Positions 1-6,882 of a stretch of 16,093 nt of DNA are shown one piece after another. Numbering within the stretch: position 1 is the stretch's first letter; every line of letters begins with the position of its first letter. The notes below the pieces were generated by a model that saw only the letters and a program-made list of their open reading frames with translations, searched no databases and was not told where the DNA came from. Position numbers and translations under genes: made by a program. The stretch is from NCBI GenBank assembly GCA_025458665.1, contig JALOSG010000032.1, positions 1 through 16,093 of the forward strand, read 5' to 3'. Source of the stretch: Serpentinimonas sp. Lineage in GTDB: Bacteria > Pseudomonadota > Gammaproteobacteria > Burkholderiales > Burkholderiaceae_C.

Positions 1-276
1 ACCACCAGGAAAGGCCACCTGCCCGGAATGGGTGGAGAGGTGCTGGGTACGCCGCGTCAGCAATAGGGTGGGCGACTCGCGGGTGACTACGGGAATGAGG
101 ACGGCAGCATCGGCCGGCGCGCGTTCCGTGAAGCGGGACTCCTGCCGCAACTCGGGTTGCCACGCGGCCTGCTGCCGGAACCGCTCCCTCAAGCCTTCCG
201 GCGTGAGCCAGCGCCCGGCCACCGGCGGAAGGTGGTAGTCGATGGAGACCACCGGAGCCTGTGCAGGATCGATCAA
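1..276 (-). CDS. Nudix hydrolase, CoA pyrophosphatase (NudL/YeaB) type, N-terminal part (runs off left edge)
   Basis: This open frame runs leftwards off the window, so only the first 92 or so residues are visible. It contains AAVLIPVV, then LLLTRRTQHLSTHSGQVAFPGG in two halves (LLLTRRTQHL and STHSGQVAFPGG), which is the hallmark entry to the Nudix fold in CoA pyrophosphatases (the family hydrolyses CoA to phosphopantetheine and 3',5'-ADP). The N-terminal stretch with DYHLPPVAGRW also resembles this family in related bacteria. The Nudix box itself would lie just past the edge, so catalysis cannot be confirmed. I see no ATG in a suitable place. The best start is TTG at 276, with AAAAGG about seven bases upstream. 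A GTG at 318 in the same frame is possible but has no clear ribosome binding site. The gene is divergent from the ComEA-like gene. Family assignment is fairly sure; the start is uncertain. Confidence 0.8.
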   Translation of the reverse strand, partial: MIDPAQAPVVSIDYHLPPVAGRWLTPEGLRERFRQQAAWQPELRQESRFTERAPADAAVLIPVVTRESPTLLLTRRTQHLSTHSGQVAFPGG

Positions 277-349
277 CGGTACACCTTTTATTGCCAGACG
301 GGAGCCGCAGCGGGCCACAGCGCAGACTGGCTGTGACAGGATGGTTCTG

Positions 350-376
350 CCAACCCCCAACCCAAACTGCCAACCC
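350..376. repeat. three short CCAACCC direct repeats in the divergent spacer
   Basis: The spacer between the leftward Nudix gene and the rightward ComEA-like gene (277-525) holds CCAACCC at 350-356, 357-363 and 370-376. The first two copies are adjacent and the third follows after six bases. Such a cluster can be a regulator site, but in GC-rich DNA it can also arise by chance. I could not place a convincing -35/-10 promoter in this spacer on either strand. Confidence 0.35.
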
Positions 377-480
377 GCCACGGCCCCAACATGCATGGAT
401 TGTGCCGCCAAACCGCCTTGCCACTGGCATACCACGCCGCCCACCGCACTGGAGCGCGTCCTTTGCCGCGCTCTCTGGCT

Positions 481-504
481 CCCCGCCAGGCTGGCCTGCC
501 GGGG
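481..504 (+). promoter_or_regulatory. leader hairpin upstream of the ComEA-like gene
   Basis: Bases 481-490 (CCCCGCCAGG) and 495-504 (CCTGCCGGGG) pair over nine of ten positions, with one C-C mismatch and a CTGG loop. The 3' arm ends 21 bases before the ATG at 526 and directly abuts an in-frame GTG at 505. The purine-rich G run that might serve ribosome binding is partly inside the stem. The pairing is visible in the sequence; a regulatory role is inference. Confidence 0.4.
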
Positions 505-525
505 GTGCGCCTGCATCTTTCAAGC

Positions 526-927
526 ATGCTGTGGCTTCTGCGGCTGGCCTTGGTGTGTTGTGCTGTCTGGGTGCTGCCTGTGTACGGCATGGTGGAAGCG
601 AACAGCGCGCCGGCTGCAGATCTCATGGCCATCAAGGGCATAGGCCCGGCCACCAGCCAGAAAATGCTGGAGGCTCGGGCGCAGGCGCCTTTCTCCGACT
701 GGTCCGATCTGGTGCGGCGCGTGAAGGGGGTGGGCGCCAAGACCGCGATAAAAATGTCAGACAGCGGCCTGCGGGTCAATGGCCATGCGTGGCCGACGGG
801 GCAGGTGTCAGGCACCCGGCCCGTGCCTCTCGCAGTGCCCGCTGCGCCCGCCGCACCCGCCGCAGCCGCACAGCGCCCGCCTGCGCCGCCCCACCTGCCT
901 GCCGCTCCCCGCTGGAACCCGCACTAG
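526..927 (+). CDS. ComEA-like exported helix-hairpin-helix DNA-binding protein
   Basis: A 133-residue protein with an N-terminal hydrophobic signal segment (about residues 1-21, MLWLLRLALVCCAVWVLPVYG), followed by a tandem helix-hairpin-helix domain at about 32-86. The two hairpins are marked by KGIGP (37-41) and KGVGAK (67-71 onward), separated by the typical PFSDWSDLVRRV segment. ComEA-family proteins bind double-stranded DNA in the periplasm during DNA uptake; stand-alone small versions like this are common in Burkholderiales. The family normally stops soon after the LRVNG segment, but here about 45 more residues follow, rich in Pro and Ala (100-128). The ATG at 526 was chosen because it places the signal segment at the N-terminus. 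GTG at 505 is an alternative; an upstream extension to 391 does not look like coding sequence. There is no strong Shine-Dalgarno. No other competence genes are visible nearby, so a role in transformation is inferred from the family only. Confidence 0.82.
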   Translation: MLWLLRLALVCCAVWVLPVYGMVEANSAPAADLMAIKGIGPATSQKMLEARAQAPFSDWSDLVRRVKGVGAKTAIKMSDSGLRVNGHAWPTGQVSGTRPVPLAVPAAPAAPAAAAQRPPAPPHLPAAPRWNPH

Positions 928-946
928 GCGCCCGACAGCGGGCGCC
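927..946 (+). terminator. perfect GC-rich hairpin at the 3' end of the ComEA-like gene
   Basis: GGCGCCCG (927-934), loop ACAG, then CGGGCGCC (939-946) form a perfect 8-bp stem. Its first base is the last base of the TAG stop codon. There is no T run afterwards, so it is not a classic intrinsic terminator. It may still help termination, stabilise the 3' end, or attenuate readthrough into gdhA. The structure is certain as sequence; the function is inferred. Confidence 0.5.
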
Positions 947-991
947 GCGCAGCCCATGCAAGGCGCGCATGCCGTCATCGCGCTTAAGCCT

Positions 992-1020
992 TGGACAGCG
1001 CAGAACGCGGGGACTAAGCT
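992..1020 (+). promoter_or_regulatory. weak candidate promoter for gdhA
   Basis: TGGACA (992-997) matches a sigma-70 -35 box at five of six positions. After 17 bases, TAAGCT (1015-1020) is a poor -10 match at three of six. It lies about 30 bases before the gdhA ATG, after the hairpin at 927-946. This is only a candidate; nothing else in 947-1051 looks better. Confidence 0.25.
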
Positions 1021-1051
1021 GGCGCTTTCATCAACGAGGCACCCGCACCCC

Positions 1052-2365
<1,314 letters not shown>

Positions 2366-2379
2366 AGGGCAGCAGGCAG

Positions 2380-2868
2380 CTACTGCAAAGGGCCTTCGAT
2401 AGCATCGACCCGGGGAAGCGGTAGCACCGCAATCCCTTCCTCCAGCAGTTCGATGGCTTCTTCGCGGCTGGCCTGCCCGCGGATATTGCGCTCCTCGGTC
2501 TCGCCGTAGTGCATACGGCGGGCTTCAGAGGCAAAGCGTTCGCCCACATCTTCGGTGCGCGCCATCACCTCGCGCAGCGCGCGCAGCCACTGGGCTTGCA
2601 AGGCTTGTGCAGCATCCGCCTGGCGGACGCCGTCCGTACCCTGTGCGGAAGGCGAACCCGCCCGTTCTGTGGACTTGGCCTGCCGGGCTGGCGGCTGTGG
2701 CTCGCCGAGGTTGAGCCTGGGCGCGCTCAGGCGCTTTTCCACGGTGGTGTCGCCACACACCGGGCACTGAAGCAGGCCCGACGCACGCTGGCCCAGGTAG
2801 TCGTCTTCGGAGGCAAACCAGCCCTCAAACACGTGCCCGTGGGTGCAGGACAGATCGAGAACTTTCAT
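2380..2868 (-). CDS. DUF1178 family protein, zinc-ribbon-like
   Basis: A 162-residue protein matching DUF1178 at both ends. The N-terminus has MKVLDLSCTHGHVFEGWFAS with C8 and H12, then a CPVC knuckle (C35, C38), which together look like a small metal-binding ribbon. A variable Gln/Ala/Pro linker (about 55-90) follows. The C-terminal family block contains DVGERFASEARRMHYGE, RNIRGQAS and IAVLPLP. No function is established for this family. It starts only seven bases after the stop of the ADP-ribose pyrophosphatase gene and lacks its own clear ribosome binding site, so it is probably translated by coupling. It is the last gene of the leftward unit that begins with nuo. Confidence 0.88.
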   Translation of the reverse strand: MKVLDLSCTHGHVFEGWFASEDDYLGQRASGLLQCPVCGDTTVEKRLSAPRLNLGEPQPPARQAKSTERAGSPSAQGTDGVRQADAAQALQAQWLRALREVMARTEDVGERFASEARRMHYGETEERNIRGQASREEAIELLEEGIAVLPLPRVDAIEGPLQ

Positions 2869-2875
2869 GGCCGGA

Positions 2876-3493
2876 TTATCGTTCGGCCGCCCAGACAGCG
2901 GTGTCTTTCCAGACCAAACTCCAGTGCCCTGCCAGCATATTCTGCAGCCACAGAGTACCGGTCAGCGTCTTCGCATCCGTTACAGTTCCATCGCAGCAAG
3001 CAGCCAGCAACTCGGCGGGTGTGGCGGTGATCACATCAAGAAACTCTTCGGCATCCAGTTGCCGCGCACCCAGGCTCAAGCCGCGTGCAAACCAGATCTC
3101 AATGGCTTCGGTAGCGTAGGAGATGACGGGGTGTAGCACCCCGGCGCGTGCCCACTCCCGGGCGGTGTAGCCAGTCTCTTCCAGCAATTCCCGCTGCGCA
3201 CAGGCGAAGACGCTTTCACCGGGATCCAGCTTCCCGGCAGGAAACTCGATCATGGCGCGGTGAAGCGGATAGCGGTACTGCCGCTCCAGCACCACCTGTC
3301 CGTCGTCCAGCAAGGCAATGACCATGACCGCCCCGGGATGAACAATGTATTCGCGGGTGGCCTCTGCCCCGTTGGGAAGGCGCACCACGTCGCGGCGGGC
3401 ATGCAGGAAGTGCCCACGGTACACATCTTCCGAGCGGAGCGTGCTTTCCCTCAGGTGCGAGGGTTGCAGTTCAGGGAGCAGGCGCGAGACCAC
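2876..3493 (-). CDS. nudF: Nudix hydrolase, ADP-ribose pyrophosphatase type
   Basis: A 205-residue Nudix enzyme. The full Nudix box GX5EX7REUXEEXGU is present from G87 to Y109 (G87, E93, R101, E102, E105, E106, G108), with Glu residues that bind the catalytic Mg. The preceding segment QYRYPLHRAMIEFPAG and the N-terminal REYIVHPGAVMV block are typical of ADP-ribose pyrophosphatases, which split ADP-ribose into AMP and ribose 5-phosphate. Substrate choice is inferred from these segments. The start is a GTG at 3493, 42 bases after the DUF2818 stop, with no in-frame ATG near the expected N-terminus. It lies between the DUF2818 and DUF1178 genes in the same direction. Removing ADP-ribose set free from NAD would fit its position behind the NADH dehydrogenase genes, but this is only a suggestion. 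Confidence 0.9.
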   Translation of the reverse strand: MVSRLLPELQPSHLRESTLRSEDVYRGHFLHARRDVVRLPNGAEATREYIVHPGAVMVIALLDDGQVVLERQYRYPLHRAMIEFPAGKLDPGESVFACAQRELLEETGYTAREWARAGVLHPVISYATEAIEIWFARGLSLGARQLDAEEFLDVITATPAELLAACCDGTVTDAKTLTGTLWLQNMLAGHWSLVWKDTAVWAAER

Positions 3494-3535
3494 AGCAGAA
3501 CACTCAAGTACGCAGCCCCAATGGGTACAGCCACT

Positions 3536-3835
3536 TCAACGCCGTTGCGCCAGATAACGGTAGACGAACCCGGGGAAGGCAAACGTGAGGAAAAGCGCTG
3601 CCGTGATGGCGTAGAACTCCCAGCCCTGAGGCGCAATCTGCCCAGCGTGTTGCTCCAGCGCCAGGCCAATACCGCCCACCAGGACATACAGAATGGCCAG
3701 TTCCAGAAGGCGCAGCCACAAGCTCTTGTCGCCGGCTCTTGGCCAGACCGCCAGCAGCCTTTCGTTCAGAAAAGGCAGATTGGCAGCCAGAAAAGCCAGG
3801 CCCAATACCAGCCAGACTGACGTGGTTTGCGTCAT
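3536..3835 (-). CDS. DUF2818 family small membrane protein
   Basis: A 99-residue protein with three predicted membrane helices (about residues 6-25, 42-61 and 73-92) and a short basic tail YRYLAQRR. The loop after helix one carries NERLLAVWPR, and the stretch GWEFYAITAALFLTFAFPGF is the most distinctive part; both fit DUF2818. The ATG at 3835 is 16 bases after the nuoN stop, with GGAG and GAGGG upstream. The frame is open further upstream but that part overlaps nuoN and is Cys/Trp/Pro-rich shadow sequence. The function is unknown. Its place directly behind nuoN suggests an accessory or assembly role for complex I, which is an inference from position only. Confidence 0.88.
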   Translation of the reverse strand: MTQTTSVWLVLGLAFLAANLPFLNERLLAVWPRAGDKSLWLRLLELAILYVLVGGIGLALEQHAGQIAPQGWEFYAITAALFLTFAFPGFVYRYLAQRR

Positions 3836-3851
3836 GCCCTCTTGCTCCGCC

Positions 3852-5351
3852 TCAGACCAGCATGGCCTGTATGGCCTGCACGCAAATGGCCATGAGGCCA
3901 CCGGGCAGCAGGCCCAGCAACAGCACCAGTGCGCCGTTGGCAGAAAGCACGGCACGTACATCCAGAGGGGCCGAAATCTCGGCGGTCTGGGTCGGCGCAT
4001 CGAAGTACATGACCTTCACCACCCGCAGGTAGTAGAACGCCCCCACCAGCGACATGAGCACAGCAAACACCGCCAAGCCCACGTAGAGCGCGTCACCAGC
4101 GTTCAGCAGGGCCTGCAACACCGACAACTTGGCATAGAAGCCCACCAGCGGCGGCACCCCGGCCAGGGAGAACATGCAGGCCGCCATGACGCCCGCGTAC
4201 AGCGGGCTGCGCTGGTTCAATCCAGCCAGATCGGCAATCTCCTCCGATTCGTGGCCCTGGCGGCTGAGCAGCAGAATCACACCAAACGTGGCCAACGTGG
4301 TCAGCACGTAGGTGGTCACGTAAAACATGCCTGCGCTGTAGGCGGCGGCCATGTTGCTGCCGTCGGGGCCACCCGCGTCGGTGCGCACCACACCGGCCAC
4401 CAGCGCCAGCAGCATGAAGCCCATCTGCGCCACCGTGGAGAAAGCCAGCATGCGCTTGAGGTTGGTCTGCGCCACCGCAGCGAGGTTACCCACCAGCAGG
4501 GAGCCCACCGCCAGCACGGCCAGCATCTGCTGCCAGTCAATAGCCAGCGGAATCAGGCCGTCCACCAGCAGCCGCATGACAATGGCAAAAGCCGCCAGTT
4601 TGGGCGCGCCACCAATCATGAGCGTAACGGCCGTGGGCGCGCCATGGTACACGTCGGGCACCCACATATGGAAGGGCACCACACCGAGCTTGAACGCCAG
4701 GCCAGCGACCACGAACACCAGACCCAGCACCAGCACCTGCTGGTAGTCGGTGCCTGCAGCAATGGCTTGCGCCACCTGCGCCACATCCAGAGAGCCCGTG
4801 GCGCCATAAACCAAGGACAGACCGTACAGCAGGAAACCACTGGCCAGCGCACCCAGCACAAAGTACTTCATGGCGGCTTCGGTGGCCGCCACGTCATCGC
4901 GGCGCAGGGCCACCAGCGCGTAGCTGGAGAGTGTGAGCAGTTCCAGACCCATGTAGATGACCAGGAAGTTCTGCCCGGAAATCATCACGAACATGCCCAG
5001 CAGCGCAAACATGGACAAGGTGAACATCTCACCGCCGCGCAGCATGTCCCGCGCGCCGGCGTAAGGGCGGCTGTACACCAGAGTCACCAGCATGGCGACA
5101 GCGGCGAAGCTCTTGAGCCAGCCGCCCATGGGGTCGCTCACGATCATGCCGCCAAAGCCGGTAGCGGTGATCCCGGTGCTGGCAGCGTAAGCGTGCAGCG
5201 CAGCCACCACCGCCAGCGTCAGGAGCGTGAGGCGGTAGGTGGCATCACGCAGGGGCGTGGTGACGAACAGGTCGTACAGGGCAATGGCGCAGGCCATTAC
5301 CAGCAGGATCAGTTCCGGGGTGACGATGGCCCAACTTTGGCTGTCTATCAT
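3852..5351 (-). CDS. nuoN: NADH-quinone oxidoreductase subunit N (proton-pumping membrane subunit)
   Basis: A 499-residue polytopic membrane protein of the Mrp-antiporter-like family, the pump subunit closest to J/K in the membrane arm. The key charged residues of this family are present: E137 in GLELLTLSSYAL, K221 in AFKLGVVPFHMW, followed by VPDVYHGAPT, and K251 in GGAPKLAAFA. The length is usual for bacterial NuoN. The ATG at 5351 is 39 bases after the nuoM stop, with GAGA about ten bases upstream. It is the last nuo gene, followed by the DUF2818 gene. No frameshift or missing segment is seen. Confidence 0.97.
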   Translation of the reverse strand: MIDSQSWAIVTPELILLVMACAIALYDLFVTTPLRDATYRLTLLTLAVVAALHAYAASTGITATGFGGMIVSDPMGGWLKSFAAVAMLVTLVYSRPYAGARDMLRGGEMFTLSMFALLGMFVMISGQNFLVIYMGLELLTLSSYALVALRRDDVAATEAAMKYFVLGALASGFLLYGLSLVYGATGSLDVAQVAQAIAAGTDYQQVLVLGLVFVVAGLAFKLGVVPFHMWVPDVYHGAPTAVTLMIGGAPKLAAFAIVMRLLVDGLIPLAIDWQQMLAVLAVGSLLVGNLAAVAQTNLKRMLAFSTVAQMGFMLLALVAGVVRTDAGGPDGSNMAAAYSAGMFYVTTYVLTTLATFGVILLLSRQGHESEEIADLAGLNQRSPLYAGVMAACMFSLAGVPPLVGFYAKLSVLQALLNAGDALYVGLAVFAVLMSLVGAFYYLRVVKVMYFDAPTQTAEISAPLDVRAVLSANGALVLLLGLLPGGLMAICVQAIQAMLV

Positions 5352-5390
5352 GGCTTGGTTCTCGGGGTTGCTGGGGCAGCGTTCAGGGCA

Positions 5391-6866
5391 TCAGGGCAGC
5401 TTGGAAACGGCAATGTGCTGCAGCAGTTGCGCTACCGACAGGTCCATGGCGTCGGTAAAGGGCTTGGGGTGGATACCGAGGTACAGCACCATGACCGCCA
5501 GCAGGCACATGACCAGAAACTCGCGTTTGTTCAGGTCGAGCAGGCCCTTGACGTTGTCGTTGGTGACTGGCCCCAGGTACACGCGCTTGAACATCCACAG
5601 CGAATACGATGCGCCCAGGATGAGCGCCAGCGCGGCCACCATACCCACCCAGAAGTTGGCCTTCACGGCACCCAGAATCACCATCCACTCGCCCACGAAA
5701 CCCGCTGTGCCGGGCAGGCCGGCGTTGGCCATGGTGAAGAGCAGCGCGAACGCGGCGAAGTTGGGCATGGTGTTGACCACGCCGCCATAGCTGGCAATCT
5801 CGCGGGAATGCACGCGGTCGTACAGCACGCCTATGCCCAGGAACATGGCGGCCGACACGAAGCCGTGCGCGATCATCTGCACAATGGCGCCGGCCATGCC
5901 CAGGTCGTTGAAGATGAAGAAGCCCAGGGACACAAAACCCATGTGCGCCACCGACGAATAGGCCACCAGCTTCTTCATGTCCTGCTGCACCATGGCCACC
6001 AGGCCCACGTACACCACGGCAATGAGAGACAGCACGATCATGAGCCAGGCCCACTCCTGCGATGCGTCCGGGAGGATAGGCAGGGAAAAGCGCAGGAAGC
6101 CGTAGGCACCCAGCTTGAGCATGATGGCCGCCAGTACGGCAGAGCCGCCGGTGGGGGCTTCCACGTGCACATCGGGCAACCAGGTGTGCACCGGCCACAT
6201 GGGCACCTTCACGGCGAAGGCCGCGAAGAAGGCGAAGAACAGCAGCGTCTGCGCGGTGGCACCCAGCGGCAGCGCGTGCCAGGTGGCCAGGTCGAAACTG
6301 CCGCCCGAAACGTTGTACAGGTACACCAGCGCCACCAGCATGAGCAGCGAGCCCAGCAGCGTGTAGAGGAAGAACTTGAACGCCGCATAGATGCGGTTCG
6401 GCCCCCCCCAGATGCCGATGATCAGGTACATGGGGATGAGCGTGGCCTCGAAGAAGATGAAGAACAGCATCGCGTCCAGGGCCGCGAACACGCCAATCAT
6501 CACCCCCGACAGCACCAGGAAGGCGCCCATGTACTGGTGCACCCGCTCGGTGATGGACTCCCAGCTCGCCACCACCACAATCACCGTGATGAACGCGGTG
6601 AGCGGAATGAGCCACAAGGAAATGCCGTCCACACCCAGGTGGTAGTGGATGTTGAAGGCTTCAATCCAGACCGCCTTCTCCACAAACTGCATGGCGGCGG
6701 TGCCGTTGTCGAATCCCGTGACCAGAGGCACGGTGACCAGCAAACCCAGCAGCGCGCCCACCAGTGCGGTCCAGCGCACCATGTTCGCCTGCTCATCGCG
6801 GCCCAGGGCCAGCAGGACAATGCCGAAGAAGATCGGCGTCCAGATCGCAAGGCTCAGCAAACCCAT
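5391..6866 (-). CDS. nuoM: NADH-quinone oxidoreductase subunit M (proton-pumping membrane subunit)
   Basis: A 491-residue polytopic membrane protein, one of the three antiporter-like pumps. E140 in FFEATLIPMYL is the conserved helix-5 glutamate. K220 in FAVKVPMWPVHTWLPD is the helix-7 lysine, and K251 in IMLKLGAYGFLRF is the helix-8 lysine. VAYSSVAHMG is also typical. The length matches the family. The ATG at 6866 has AGGAGA at 6875-6880, nine bases upstream, and lies 16 bases after the nuoL stop. The protein sits between L and N in the membrane arm. Nothing in it looks truncated or damaged. Confidence 0.98.
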   Translation of the reverse strand: MGLLSLAIWTPIFFGIVLLALGRDEQANMVRWTALVGALLGLLVTVPLVTGFDNGTAAMQFVEKAVWIEAFNIHYHLGVDGISLWLIPLTAFITVIVVVASWESITERVHQYMGAFLVLSGVMIGVFAALDAMLFFIFFEATLIPMYLIIGIWGGPNRIYAAFKFFLYTLLGSLLMLVALVYLYNVSGGSFDLATWHALPLGATAQTLLFFAFFAAFAVKVPMWPVHTWLPDVHVEAPTGGSAVLAAIMLKLGAYGFLRFSLPILPDASQEWAWLMIVLSLIAVVYVGLVAMVQQDMKKLVAYSSVAHMGFVSLGFFIFNDLGMAGAIVQMIAHGFVSAAMFLGIGVLYDRVHSREIASYGGVVNTMPNFAAFALLFTMANAGLPGTAGFVGEWMVILGAVKANFWVGMVAALALILGASYSLWMFKRVYLGPVTNDNVKGLLDLNKREFLVMCLLAVMVLYLGIHPKPFTDAMDLSVAQLLQHIAVSKLP

Positions 6867-6882
6867 TCTTCTTGTCTCCTGT

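Noticed and set aside
391..525. Upstream start for the ComEA-like gene at 391
   Set aside because: It would put 45 non-conserved residues before the signal peptide, which belongs at the N-terminus.
779..1051. Upstream extension of gdhA to an ATG at 779
   Set aside because: It would overlap the ComEA-like gene and add about 90 Pro/Arg-rich residues that are foreign to the family. The ATG at 1052 fits the normal length.
5383..6615. Alternative minus-strand frame of about 410 codons within nuoM
   Set aside because: It is a Gly/Arg/His-rich frame shadow of nuoM, with no conserved content.
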